DNA from: Enterococcus pingfangensis
GTDB taxonomy: Bacteria > Bacillota > Bacilli > Lactobacillales > Enterococcaceae
Direction: 5' to 3'
DNA length: 64,000 nucleotides
Assembly (NCBI RefSeq): GCF_005405205.1
Contig: NZ_BJDP01000006.1
Span: 124,001 to 188,000, forward strand
Part shown: positions 12,043-20,576 of the stretch, one piece after another
Numbering within the stretch: position 1 is the first letter of the stretch
Layout: every line of letters starts with the position of its first letter
Notes under the pieces: generated by a model
Database searches by the model: none
What the model saw: only the letters and a program-made list of their open reading frames with translations
Told to the model about the DNA's origin: nothing
Program-made: the position numbers and the translations under genes

Positions 12043-13203
12043 ATGGCTACAAAACGGGATTATTACGAAGTCCTTGGGGTACAAAAAGGGGCTTCGGATG
12101 ATGAAATAAAAAAAGCATACCGCAAGCTTTCCAAACAATACCATCCGGATATTAATAAAGAAGCCGATGCTGAAGATAAATTTAAAGAAATTTCTGAGGC
12201 TTATGAGATCTTGAGCGATCCGCAAAAACGCGCAGCTTATGATCAATACGGACATGCTGGAACTGATCCGAATTTTGGTGCTGGCGGAGCGGGCGGCTTC
12301 GGAGGCGCTGGTGGATTTGGCGGAGCAGGCGGTTTTGGATTTGAAGATATCTTTGAATCTTTCTTCGGAGGCGGCGGTTCGCGCCAAGCGGATCCTAAAG
12401 CTCCAAGACAAGGTTCTGACCTTCAATATTCTATCAATTTAGAATTTGAAGAAGCTATTTTTGGTGTGGAAAAAGATATTAAATACAATCGTGAAGAAAC
12501 GTGTCAAACGTGTAACGGTAATGGTGCGAAACCTGGAACGCAACCGGAAGTTTGTCATAAGTGTCATGGTTCTGGTTCGATCAACGTGGAACATCAAACA
12601 CCGCTTGGCCGTGTTATGAGTCGTCAAACGTGTGATGTGTGTCATGGTACAGGGAAAGAAATCAAAGATCCTTGTCCAACTTGTCATGGTACCGGACATG
12701 AAAAACGTCCGCATACAGTCAAAGTAAACGTACCTGCTGGTGTGGAAGATGGCCAACAAATGCGTTTAGCTGACCAAGGGGAAGCCGGAATCAACGGTGG
12801 ACCATATGGAGATCTGTATGTTGTCTTTAAAGTAAAAGAAAGTGACATTTTTGATCGTGACGGCGCAGAAATCTATTACACTTTACCGCTAAGTTTTGTG
12901 CAGGCGGCTTTAGGTGATGAGATCAATGTACCGACTGTTCATGGTGATGTCCGCTTGAAAGTGCCTGCTGGGACACAAACCGGGGCTAAGTTTAGACTTC
13001 GGGGCAAAGGTGCGCCGCGTCTTCGCGGCAACACGACCGGTGATCAACAAGTGACCGTGAAAATTATTACACCGAAGAATCTGAATGACAAACAACGTGA
13101 GGCGTTACGCGCCTTCGCAGAAGCTGGCGGACAAACAGTCAGTGAACAAAAAGAAGAAGGTTTCTTTGGTAAGATGAAAGATGCTTTTGGTGCAAAGAAA
13201 TAA
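12043..13203 (+). CDS. dnaJ: Chaperone DnaJ (Hsp40, type A)
   Basis: Co-chaperone that stimulates DnaK ATPase and delivers substrates. The 386 residues have the J-domain with HPD at about 33-35, a Gly/Phe-rich linker (about 77-110), four CxxCxGxG zinc motifs ([32 protein letters not shown]) and the C-terminal substrate domains. GGAGGGAAG lies before the ATG. It has its own promoter and terminator. Confidence 0.97.
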   Translation: MATKRDYYEVLGVQKGASDDEIKKAYRKLSKQYHPDINKEADAEDKFKEISEAYEILSDPQKRAAYDQYGHAGTDPNFGAGGAGGFGGAGGFGGAGGFGFEDIFESFFGGGGSRQADPKAPRQGSDLQYSINLEFEEAIFGVEKDIKYNREETCQTCNGNGAKPGTQPEVCHKCHGSGSINVEHQTPLGRVMSRQTCDVCHGTGKEIKDPCPTCHGTGHEKRPHTVKVNVPAGVEDGQQMRLADQGEAGINGGPYGDLYVVFKVKESDIFDRDGAEIYYTLPLSFVQAALGDEINVPTVHGDVRLKVPAGTQTGAKFRLRGKGAPRLRGNTTGDQQVTVKIITPKNLNDKQREALRAFAEAGGQTVSEQKEEGFFGKMKDAFGAKK

Positions 13204-13208
13204 GGTTT

Positions 13209-13244
13209 AAGGTTCGATCAATTACATTTGATTGAACCTTTTTT
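13209..13244 (+). terminator. Terminator after dnaJ
   Basis: AAGGTTCGATCAA (13209-13221) pairs with TTGATTGAACCTT (13228-13240), followed by Ts. Confidence 0.85.
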
Positions 13245-13350
13245 AGTACTAAAAAAGCGATAAATAAATCCAACGCTCCTAAACGAATGAGATCAGCGAT
13301 TTAACTAAAATAAACGCGACTAGGAAAGTTCTTGATTGACCTTACTTTCA

Positions 13351-13376
13351 AAGGCTAGAAGCTTCTAGCCTTTTTT
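13351..13376. terminator. Palindromic terminator at the dehydroquinate-synthase-like gene end
   Basis: AAGGCTAGAAGCTTCTAGCCTT is a perfect palindrome that includes the minus-strand stop codon (13365-13367). The T-run is on the plus strand and only three Ts follow on the minus strand, so it may be bidirectional. Confidence 0.6.
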
Positions 13377-14117
13377 ATGATTAAGTGAGATTTTTGAAAC
13401 GAGCAATCGATTGGAAATGGCTTGTAATTGAGAGCGTGAGAGTCTATTAGTTACTTTATCTGCACTAGTCAACGAATCCGTCATAAGGGCGTTAAATAAT
13501 TTTTTGTAGTTCAATTTGTGATCGTTAATCTGGGCTTTTTTTCGTAATTCACGACGGCAAATATGGTCTTGCGCGATTCCTAAATCAAGCAGTAAAGTTT
13601 GTGCTGCAGCCAGCTCTGCTTTCGTTAAATTTTTAGTTAGTTTTGGATCGATCAGAATACCAGCTGGGTGCGGTGTGACAGCTTGCAGCTGCGTTGTTTC
13701 AGGATTTATCAAACAAGCAGGTAGTTGTGTACAGACGGCAAGTTGGGCAATTAAGGTTGTTGGAATTTGAATCAACGAAAGACCGCCGAGATAAGTCGCA
13801 GAGACATATCCGCCTAATTGGCAGAGAGCCTCGTCGCCTAAGCTGATGATTCCATCTTCGGTAGTCATTTTTTGATTCGTCAAAAATTGATAAATGAGGC
13901 TTGCTGTAGCTGTCGTGTAGCAAGTTTCATTTAAAATCAAAGTTTGAACATCAAAACCTAAAATCGTTAAGTATTGAAGAATTTCTGTCCCGTGACGATC
14001 AAATGCTTTTTTATCACTGATCAAAACTACTTTTCTTGTTGTCCATAAAGAAGTTGCGTAACTGCCAATCGCTGCAAGATCAGCTAGTTTTATCTTATTC
14101 TTTGATATAGTTTTCAT
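13365..14117 (-). CDS. Degenerate 3-dehydroquinate synthase-like protein, catalytic motifs lost
   Basis: A 250-residue protein that reads as an AroB relative. IISLGDEALCQLGGYVSATYL (about residues 90-110) and LIQIPTTLIAQ (115-125) match the AroB stretch GGGVVGDLAGFVAATY...FIQVPTTLLAQ, and HPAGILIDPKLTKNLTKAEL (150-169) matches the AroB strand ending in VLID. However, GGGVVGD is SLGDEAL, the SSVGGKT loop is replaced by AVCTQLP, the metal-ligand Glu is absent, and the chain stops before the second metal His region (AroB is about 350-360 residues). It is probably not an active synthase. GGAGG lies 7 bases before the ATG. It is preceded by a Tyr/Phe attenuator. The role is unknown. Confidence 0.75.
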   Translation of the reverse strand: MKTISKNKIKLADLAAIGSYATSLWTTRKVVLISDKKAFDRHGTEILQYLTILGFDVQTLILNETCYTTATASLIYQFLTNQKMTTEDGIISLGDEALCQLGGYVSATYLGGLSLIQIPTTLIAQLAVCTQLPACLINPETTQLQAVTPHPAGILIDPKLTKNLTKAELAAAQTLLLDLGIAQDHICRRELRKKAQINDHKLNYKKLFNALMTDSLTSADKVTNRLSRSQLQAISNRLLVSKISLNHKKG

Positions 14118-14153
14118 AAAAATTCCTCCAATTTTTTAATCACTGCGTAACCA

Positions 14154-14196
14154 CTAAAAAAAGCTCATCATAGATGTGAAAATCTACAATGAGCTT
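14154..14196 (-). terminator. Attenuator terminator T2 in the leader
   Basis: On the minus strand AAGCTCAT...ATGAGCTT with an inner TAGAT/ATCTA stem is followed by seven Ts (to 14154), 36 bases before the start codon. It is the second of two tandem terminators. Its inner arms are complementary to the inner arms of T1. Confidence 0.75.
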
Positions 14197-14203
14197 AGAA
14201 ATT

Positions 14204-14237
14204 AAAAAAAGCCACAATAGATTTTCATCTATGCGGC
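14204..14237 (-). terminator. Attenuator terminator T1 in the leader
   Basis: On the minus strand GCCGCATAGAT, GAAA loop, ATCTATTGTGGC (one bulge, one G-U pair), then seven Ts. The 5' arm can instead pair with the upstream CTATGATGGC (14271-14262), an antiterminator arrangement. Confidence 0.72.
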
Positions 14238-14261
14238 GAAAAATCAGCACAAAATGCTTTA

Positions 14262-14314
14262 GCCATCATAGATACAAACTGAAAGGTTTGCATCCATGAA
14301 GTATGAATACAAAC
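14262..14314 (-). promoter_or_regulatory. Competing RNA segments (antiterminator region)
   Basis: Right after the leader stop lie GTTTGTAT (14314-14307), GATGCAAAC (14294-14286) and GTTTGTATC (14279-14271). The middle segment can pair with either flank. The third segment runs into CTATGATGGC (14271-14262), which can pair with the 5' arm of terminator T1. This gives the mutually exclusive pairings of a classical attenuator. Confidence 0.62.
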
Positions 14315-14371
14315 TTATCTAAAATAGCTAAAGTAATAATTATTCAGTTGTTTAGAGATTAATTGAGTCAT
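14315..14371 (-). CDS. Leader peptide rich in Tyr and Phe codons
   Basis: An 18-codon frame, MTQLISKQLNNYYFSYFR, ends in TAA. GGAG (14383-14380) lies 8 bases before the ATG, an ideal spacing, and a strong promoter begins 67 bases upstream. Five of the last seven residues are Tyr or Phe. Terminator hairpins follow. This is the layout of a ribosome-mediated attenuator sensing charged tRNA-Tyr/tRNA-Phe. It is too short for routine gene finding; translation has not been shown. Confidence 0.7.
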   Translation of the reverse strand: MTQLISKQLNNYYFSYFR

Positions 14372-14409
14372 AATGATCGCTCCAAACGATTTGATTTATA
14401 TTGTGGTTC

Positions 14410-14438
14410 ATTCTAGTCGTATTTTTAGAACTTGTCAA
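14410..14438 (-). promoter_or_regulatory. Strong SigA promoter of the attenuator transcript
   Basis: TTGACA (14438-14433), a 17-base spacer and TAGAAT (14415-14410). Only one base differs from consensus. It starts 3 bases after the T-run of the mprF terminator. Confidence 0.88.
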
Positions 14439-14441
14439 GCT

Positions 14442-14471
14442 AAAAAAAGCAGCTTCATTTAAGAAGCTGCT
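14442..14471 (-). terminator. Terminator after mprF
   Basis: AGCAGCTTC and GAAGCTGCT, perfect 9-base arms, followed by seven Ts on the minus strand. It overlaps the mprF stop codon. Confidence 0.88.
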
Positions 14472-17061
14472 ATTCTTTGAAAATCAAACGACGGAAACCA
14501 TGATGTTTTTTCCGACCTTGGACAGGGGTGTTATCAGTGATCAAGAGAGCAATCATGACATAACCGATCCAACTATCCCGTGAATACAAGACATATTCGG
14601 GAACCCATTCAGCAGCGTATTTATCTTTGTATTCTTTCAATCCGCCAAAGGAATAAAAATGTGAGCCGAAATTATAAACGAGATAAGCAATGCGTTCTTG
14701 CGTAAAACTTTTCCGAGAAGTTCCGACGTTGGCTAAGGGAGCCATTCCTAAGTCGAAATACGCAAGTTTCATCTCATCACGCATATAGTGAAATAAATTG
14801 ATAAAAAGAAAATCCATCGTACCGCTGGGGGCTTTGGTCGGACTGTGCCGCATCAGATCGATAGTCCCGATGGTACCAGTATACGTAGGCATAAAGTTTG
14901 CAAAAGCAACGATCTCAGTCTCATTTTTTATCACCGCAATCGGTGCGCGCTGCAAGTAGTCTTCTGAAAAGAAGCCAAGAGAAAAGCCTTTTTCTTTATG
15001 GCCAGCTAACCATTCATCCGATATTATTTTTAACGCGGTAATTGTTTCGGGAGAAAAGGGCGGTTTGATGACCTCGAATTGATAGCCCGCTTTCAGGACT
15101 TTGTTAAAACTGGCGCGCTGTCCTTTCATTTTTTTACCGGTCAAAGTGAAATCGGGTAAATGCACATAGGCGCGTTCGCCGAATTTGATGAAATCATAGC
15201 CGAATTCGTGCAGGATCATCACCATTTCTTCGCTATTTTCGTAAAAGACCGGTAAATAATTGTAGCGGTCAACTTCATTGATAAATGCTTCTGTCGCCAC
15301 TTCAAAATCAGTTTTTTTGCCGGAAGGGTCGCCCATCACTAAAATCTTATTGTTAAATGTCGCCAATTGAAAAAAAACGGTATCTTCTTCCCCATTGTTG
15401 TAATAAAAAACTTGTTTATCGTTTAAAAAGACCAATTGACTATCAGCATTGCCGCCAAATTTTTCTAAAATATGTTGAACACGAACCTCGTCTACTGATT
15501 CACCGATTTGGATTCGTTTATTTTTCAAGAAATGGACCAACAATAAAATAATCAAAGCCACAATCAAGATCGCAACAAATCCGACGATCCAAATCTGTTC
15601 GCTAGGAAATAAGAAAAATTCCGGCAACTGGTGGCGATGATGGATTTTCGGACTGTTGTAAACGCCGATAAGAATATATAAAATGGCGAGACTGCCCATG
15701 ATGATTCCGTCGATCGTGAGCCATTCGGCAGAATAAACCAACTGCTCTCTAAACAATTCGTTTTTAGAAAAAATAACAAATAATAATAATAGAACAAGGA
15801 AAATACCGGTCGAGATTCGAAAACCTGCAAGGATCGCATACAAAAAGGTCAACGCGACAATAATGACTGTTGGGACATAGGCGCGTTTGACGCGGGCGGC
15901 GATTCCGCGACCGGTCACAATCAATAAAAACCCGAGTAGAATCGCCGGAAAAACAACGATCACACGCGAATGGATCGGATTCAGCTTTTGTAAAAAAGCG
16001 GATTGGCTGAATGCTTCAGGGATCGTTGCCGATAAAACAAGCATGATCCCTGTAAAATAAAGTAGCAGTGTTTCTAGTTTATGGGCCGATTCTTTTAAAA
16101 GCTTGATTGGGATACCGTTATAGCGCAAGTTGATTGTTGTACCAAGGTTTTTAAAAAATAAAATCAAGCCGATCATAAAAGGAACAAAATAATAAAACAG
16201 CCGGAACAATAAGAGCCAGGCGACGACGGTCTCTTTGGGAATCCCTAAGGCAGATAATCCGATAAGCATCATCAAATCAAAACTGCCGAGTTCACCAGGG
16301 ATCATCGAAGCAATCCCGATTACTGTAGCTGCAATAAATAACGGGATGATCTCAGAGATGTTGACTGAGAGTCCCATCAACATTCCTGTTGAAATGAAGC
16401 TAATCAGCACGCCGGTCCATTCAAGAAAGGAAGTTCCAATCAGTTTAAAGCGGTGGACACTTTTTAGATCTAGGTATTCATTTTTACCAAAGAGGCTCAA
16501 GCAAAAGACGAGAGGGAAATACAAGCCGCCACCGATCAGCCACGGCCAATACTGCTGCAAATAGTGGTTATGATCATCAACGATCACAAGAAAAAAAGAA
16601 AGCAGGGCATAGATCGACAAGCCGGACATAGTGAAAACCAAAATCTTCGCTAAGGCTTGTACGACTTTTTTACCGGAAGTATGTTTGCCGTAAAATTCTG
16701 AACGCAATCCCGCGCTGATGAATCCGCCAAAACCTGCGATGTTATTCAAAGTATTGATCAACCAGCTAGTTTCAAAAATGTATGACTTTTTAGGCTTTTG
16801 CTCTAAAATAGCGTTCAATATGAAATCATAACCGATCATGGGAACGACTGAGACCAACCCAATCAACGCCATCAGCAGAATGTTTCCAATCCTGATTTCA
16901 CTAAAAATAGTTGCGAGCTGTTCGAACGAAAGTGTTTTTGCGATATTCGATAATTCGAACAGGACGATAATAATGACCGAGATCAAGAAAATTATTTTTA
17001 ATTTGTTTAAGTGGTCTTTGAACCATGCAATTAGTTTTTTCACCAACTCACTCCTCGTCAA
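14470..17061 (-). CDS. mprF: Phosphatidylglycerol lysyltransferase MprF
   Basis: Transfers an amino acid from aminoacyl-tRNA to phosphatidylglycerol and flips the product, lowering surface negative charge and so sensitivity to cationic peptides and daptomycin. The 863 residues have an N-terminal flippase with many membrane helices (to about residue 510) and a cytoplasmic synthase domain of the DUF2156 type (about 530-850, with FGERAYVHLPDFTLTGKKMKGQRASFNKV). It overlaps the upstream alpha/beta hydrolase by 14 bases and is co-transcribed with it. Lys versus Ala specificity cannot be read from sequence. Confidence 0.93.
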   Translation of the reverse strand: MTRSELVKKLIAWFKDHLNKLKIIFLISVIIIVLFELSNIAKTLSFEQLATIFSEIRIGNILLMALIGLVSVVPMIGYDFILNAILEQKPKKSYIFETSWLINTLNNIAGFGGFISAGLRSEFYGKHTSGKKVVQALAKILVFTMSGLSIYALLSFFLVIVDDHNHYLQQYWPWLIGGGLYFPLVFCLSLFGKNEYLDLKSVHRFKLIGTSFLEWTGVLISFISTGMLMGLSVNISEIIPLFIAATVIGIASMIPGELGSFDLMMLIGLSALGIPKETVVAWLLLFRLFYYFVPFMIGLILFFKNLGTTINLRYNGIPIKLLKESAHKLETLLLYFTGIMLVLSATIPEAFSQSAFLQKLNPIHSRVIVVFPAILLGFLLIVTGRGIAARVKRAYVPTVIIVALTFLYAILAGFRISTGIFLVLLLLFVIFSKNELFREQLVYSAEWLTIDGIIMGSLAILYILIGVYNSPKIHHRHQLPEFFLFPSEQIWIVGFVAILIVALIILLLVHFLKNKRIQIGESVDEVRVQHILEKFGGNADSQLVFLNDKQVFYYNNGEEDTVFFQLATFNNKILVMGDPSGKKTDFEVATEAFINEVDRYNYLPVFYENSEEMVMILHEFGYDFIKFGERAYVHLPDFTLTGKKMKGQRASFNKVLKAGYQFEVIKPPFSPETITALKIISDEWLAGHKEKGFSLGFFSEDYLQRAPIAVIKNETEIVAFANFMPTYTGTIGTIDLMRHSPTKAPSGTMDFLFINLFHYMRDEMKLAYFDLGMAPLANVGTSRKSFTQERIAYLVYNFGSHFYSFGGLKEYKDKYAAEWVPEYVLYSRDSWIGYVMIALLITDNTPVQGRKKHHGFRRLIFKE

Positions 17062-17770
17062 TTAGAAATTGCAAGACCTCCTGATTGAAGCGTTTGGGAT
17101 TTCTGCGGGCGAACATATGCCCTTGACCTGAAACAATCGCAAAACTGGCATTTGGGATCGTACGAGCGATGTACATTGAATGCTGTGTTTTGATCGAATC
17201 GTGTTTTCCCACAATGACCAAAGTTGGCGCTTCAATCTTGCTTAAATCGTCAGCTGATAATCCGATATCACGAAAAAGCAAACGCAAGATCGGCAAAAAG
17301 TTCCGCATGCCTGGATCAACAAATGCACCGACCCAGACGATGGCGTATTGCACGTAACTTAACAGATGCGGGATCGTTCGAACGCCGTTTGGCACGGTAT
17401 TGCCGGCATTTAAAACCAGATGATCGACTTTCTCAGGATAAAGCCGTGCAAAGACCATCGCCAGATTTGCACCGTCACTAAAGCCTAAAAAATCAGCATG
17501 ACTAAGTTTTTCTTGTTCCATAATTGTAGCGAGATCTTCAGCCATCAATTGAAAACTTGTTTCTTTTTGCGTATTTGTCGATCGGCCGTGACCGCGGCTG
17601 TCCACGACATAAACATTGAAGTTTTTACTAAAGCTGTTCAACTGCTTTGAAAAATATCTTCCGCTACCGCCGTTGCCGTGGAGCAAGAAAAGTGCAGGAC
17701 CTTGTCCATATTTTTCATAATAAATTTCTGAACCATCACTCATCGGAGCGATTTTTTTTTCGTTTTTCAC
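17048..17770 (-). CDS. Alpha/beta hydrolase
   Basis: A 240-residue alpha/beta-hydrolase. It shows the oxyanion-side motif LFLLHGNGGSG, VVDSRGHGRS, the nucleophile elbow GFSDG (Ser about 98), the acid in VGKHDSIK and the His in SGQGHMF. The frame extends upstream to an ATG at 17818. The GTG at 17770 is preferred because AGGTGATG lies just before it and a TATACT -10-like box falls inside the longer version. It is upstream of and overlapping mprF. The substrate is unknown; it could be a carboxylesterase or a lipid hydrolase. Confidence 0.82.
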   Translation of the reverse strand: MKNEKKIAPMSDGSEIYYEKYGQGPALFLLHGNGGSGRYFSKQLNSFSKNFNVYVVDSRGHGRSTNTQKETSFQLMAEDLATIMEQEKLSHADFLGFSDGANLAMVFARLYPEKVDHLVLNAGNTVPNGVRTIPHLLSYVQYAIVWVGAFVDPGMRNFLPILRLLFRDIGLSADDLSKIEAPTLVIVGKHDSIKTQHSMYIARTIPNASFAIVSGQGHMFARRNPKRFNQEVLQFLIDEE

Positions 17771-17953
17771 AACATCACCTACCAGACATAAGTATAACGA
17801 TTTTTTTGAGTCTTGCACATTAATTTAATTATTCGATAAGGTGGAAAAGTTGGAATGATTAATTAAATATAAAGCTGTCAATTAATGCTTTTAAAAGTTC
17901 GGCTGATTCTTGTAGTATGGATAAAGAAAAAAAGAAGATGGTTGGGCAGAGTC

Positions 17954-18646
17954 ATGTTAAAAATAATTGGAAAATTTTTAAAAATAATCGGCGTACTTGC
18001 AATCCTTGCGACTTTTATAGTCGGCGGCTTTTTTGCAGTTCGAACCTATAAAAATACAAAAACAGTCAGCAGCTATCGTAGTGATGTACAGCAGTTGGCA
18101 GACCAAGCAGGTGTCGGTGATTTCACAGATACGATTTTAGGGATCATGTACACGGAATCAAAAGGCAAAGGGACTGACTTGATGCAAAGTTCGGAAAGTG
18201 CCTATGGCAGCCGCGGGAAAATCGATAGCCAGCAAGAAAGTATCGAAAGCGGCGTTAAACACTTTGCAGAAAGCTATCAACAAGCTAAAGCAGCTGGCTG
18301 TGATCTCAACACGGCAATCCAAGCGTATAACTTTGGGACGAAATACATCCAATATGTGCAGGATAACGGCGGAAAAAATAGTATCGAACTTGCAGAAAAA
18401 TATTCGCGGGATGTCCTTTCGCCAGGGTATGGCAATGATCAGCAAACCACGTATCGCTATATGCAGCTCCAATCTGTTTTGTATAACGGCGGGTATTTAT
18501 ATCAAAATGGCGGCAACATGTTTTATGCGGAAATCGTGCAAATGAATCGACGCTTCATCATGCTGTATCAAAGGTTTCGAATAGTTAAAATAATGAGCGG
18601 AAAGCTTGTAATAATAAAGAAATATGCTAAAATGATAACTGTATAA
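17954..18646 (+). CDS. Lysozyme-like cell-wall hydrolase, membrane-anchored
   Basis: A 230-residue protein with an N-terminal membrane segment (about 7-32) and an extracellular domain of the lysozyme-like family also found in CwlT. The predicted catalytic Glu68 is in IMYTESKGKGTDLMQSSES, and the family features ESIESGVKHF and AIQAYNFG follow. It should cut peptidoglycan glycan strands. The frame extends upstream to 17885, but ATG 17954 puts the signal anchor at the N-terminus; its Shine-Dalgarno is weak. The last ~22 residues (after MLYQRF) are basic and AT-coded, and lie over the dnaG promoter. Confidence 0.75.
   Translation: MLKIIGKFLKIIGVLAILATFIVGGFFAVRTYKNTKTVSSYRSDVQQLADQAGVGDFTDTILGIMYTESKGKGTDLMQSSESAYGSRGKIDSQQESIESGVKHFAESYQQAKAAGCDLNTAIQAYNFGTKYIQYVQDNGGKNSIELAEKYSRDVLSPGYGNDQQTTYRYMQLQSVLYNGGYLYQNGGNMFYAEIVQMNRRFIMLYQRFRIVKIMSGKLVIIKKYAKMITV
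18606..18633 (+). promoter_or_regulatory. Promoter of dnaG-rpoD
   Basis: TTGTAA (18606-18611), 16 bases, TAAAAT (18628-18633). It lies inside the last codons of the lysozyme-like gene, about 100 bases before dnaG. Confidence 0.55.
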
Positions 18647-18733
18647 GTTTGTCTAAAAAAATCGCGCTGTTCAAATGAATTGGGGCGGTTTTTTACAGCT
18701 GTTATCATATTTTTGGAAATTGGGGTGATGTTT

Positions 18734-20554
18734 TTGGTACAAAGGATTCCCCAACAAGTGATTGATGAGGTTCGTGAAAAAACCAATATCGTTGAAGTGA
18801 TTGGACAATATGTTCAGTTGAAAAAATCCGGTAAAAATTATTTGGGACTTTGTCCGTTTCACGAAGAGAAGACACCGTCGTTTTCGGTTGCTGAAGATAA
18901 GCAGATTTTTCATTGTTTTGGTTGCGGCAAAGGTGGCAATGTTTATACTTTTTTACAAGAACTAGAGGGAATCACTTTTCCCGAAGCAGTAAAAAAAGTT
19001 GCCGATATGGAACAAATTCCTTTAGCGATTGAGATTTCCAGTGAGCCTGTCAATCAAACATCAACAGGTCAGCAGCAATTGATCGCTTTGCATGAGCGGA
19101 CACGCGACTTGTATCATCATTTATTGATGAATACGAAAGTGGGCGAGGCTGCACTAGCTTACTTGCATGAACGCGGGTTGAGTGATGAATTGATCAGTGA
19201 ATTCAAACTTGGGTTTGCGCCTAACCAGCGGGACTTTTTAGTCCAAGTGGCTCAGCAAGACAAAGTAACGGCTGATTTGATGGAGCGCAGCGGCTTGTTT
19301 ATTCGCCGCGAAGATGGCAGTTTCAGTGATCGTTTTTATCAGCGGGTCATGTTTCCTTTGAACGATTTTCGCGGGAAACCGATTGGCTTTTCAGGACGCT
19401 TGTTGAAGACGAGTAATTTTCCTGGAGAGGATCAGCCGAAATATTTGAATTCGCCTGAAACGGAACTGTTCAATAAACGACAAGTTTTGTTCAATTTCGA
19501 CAAAGCACGAAATGAGATTCGTAAACAAGGCGAAGCAATTTTATTTGAAGGGTTCATGGATGTATTAGCCGCTTGGCAAGCTGATATCAAAATCGGCTTA
19601 GCCTCAATGGGAACGAGTTTGACTGAGCAGCAAATTGCAGCAATCGAACGAGTCACTGGGCAAATCGTGATTGCTTACGATGGCGATGATCCAGGTCAGG
19701 CAGCGACAGATCGTGCGCTGAGTGTTTTATCAGCCCATAGCCGATTAAGTTTGGCGACAGTCACCGTACCGGAAAAACTTGATCCAGATGAATATTTGCG
19801 TAAATATGGTGTGGCTGAGCTGCAAAATCTATTGCAACACGGTCGGCAAACGCCATTTGCATTTAAAATGTACTATCGCAAAAAAGGATTGAACTTGGAG
19901 AACGAGGCTGACCGCTTGAATTATTTGGAAGTCGTGATGCAGGACTTGGCAAAAGTCCAGTCGCCGGTTGAACAAGATTTATATCTAGGTCAGTTGGCAA
20001 ATGAATTTCAGTTGACGAGAGAGAGCTTGAAACAGCAGCTGCAAATGATTCGTCAAACACTTCGCAGCGAACGACGTCAGCAGCAAAGACCGGTTTCTCC
20101 GGCACCGCTTCAGTCTGTCAAAAAAGCATTAACTAAGGAAGAAAAAGCTGAACAAATGTTACTGTATCGCAGTATGAATGAAGCCTCAATCCGTGAACAA
20201 TTAGTTCAAACAGACTTTCAATTTATTCACGATCAATATCAAGAATTGCTTCTTTACTTAGATAGTTATATGATGGTTCATGGAAATTTTGTTTTAGCAG
20301 ACTTCCTGAACTATTTAAAAGAGAATGAGATGAAGCAACTTGCCATCGACATCTCTATGATATCCATGTCAGAAGATAGTAATGAACGAGAAATCTATGA
20401 TCTGATGCGGGTGATTTCCCAATCTGGCATTGCTGAAGAAATAAAACAACGACAAAAAGAGCAGCTTGAGGCCAGAAAAAATGGAAACCAGCAGCGGGAA
20501 TTAGAATTGACCGTTCAGATTATCGAATTGACGAAACGCTTGAAACAAGCCTAG
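18734..20554 (+). CDS. dnaG: DNA primase DnaG
   Basis: Makes RNA primers for replication. The 606 residues have the CHC2 zinc finger (Cys40, His43, Cys61, Cys64: CPFH...CFGC), the TOPRIM catalytic core ([19 protein letters not shown]) and a C-terminal helicase-binding region. The open frame begins at TTG 18680, but TTG 18734 gives the usual VQRIPQ start and has GGGGTGA 5-6 bases upstream. Classic macromolecular-synthesis operon pair with rpoD, 22 bases downstream. Confidence 0.95.
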   Translation: MVQRIPQQVIDEVREKTNIVEVIGQYVQLKKSGKNYLGLCPFHEEKTPSFSVAEDKQIFHCFGCGKGGNVYTFLQELEGITFPEAVKKVADMEQIPLAIEISSEPVNQTSTGQQQLIALHERTRDLYHHLLMNTKVGEAALAYLHERGLSDELISEFKLGFAPNQRDFLVQVAQQDKVTADLMERSGLFIRREDGSFSDRFYQRVMFPLNDFRGKPIGFSGRLLKTSNFPGEDQPKYLNSPETELFNKRQVLFNFDKARNEIRKQGEAILFEGFMDVLAAWQADIKIGLASMGTSLTEQQIAAIERVTGQIVIAYDGDDPGQAATDRALSVLSAHSRLSLATVTVPEKLDPDEYLRKYGVAELQNLLQHGRQTPFAFKMYYRKKGLNLENEADRLNYLEVVMQDLAKVQSPVEQDLYLGQLANEFQLTRESLKQQLQMIRQTLRSERRQQQRPVSPAPLQSVKKALTKEEKAEQMLLYRSMNEASIREQLVQTDFQFIHDQYQELLLYLDSYMMVHGNFVLADFLNYLKENEMKQLAIDISMISMSEDSNEREIYDLMRVISQSGIAEEIKQRQKEQLEARKNGNQQRELELTVQIIELTKRLKQA

Positions 20555-20576
20555 AAGTGAAAGGGGCATTTATTTT

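Noticed and set aside
14118-14402. T-box or known riboswitch in the leader of the dehydroquinate-synthase-like gene
   Set aside because: No T-box sequence (AGGGTGGnACCGCG type) and no core of FMN, TPP, SAM, purine or preQ1 classes is seen on the minus strand; the leader peptide explains the layout better.
14401-14583. 60-codon plus-strand frame over the mprF end
   Set aside because: It is antisense to the mprF 3' end and covers its terminator and the attenuator promoter; no ribosome site.
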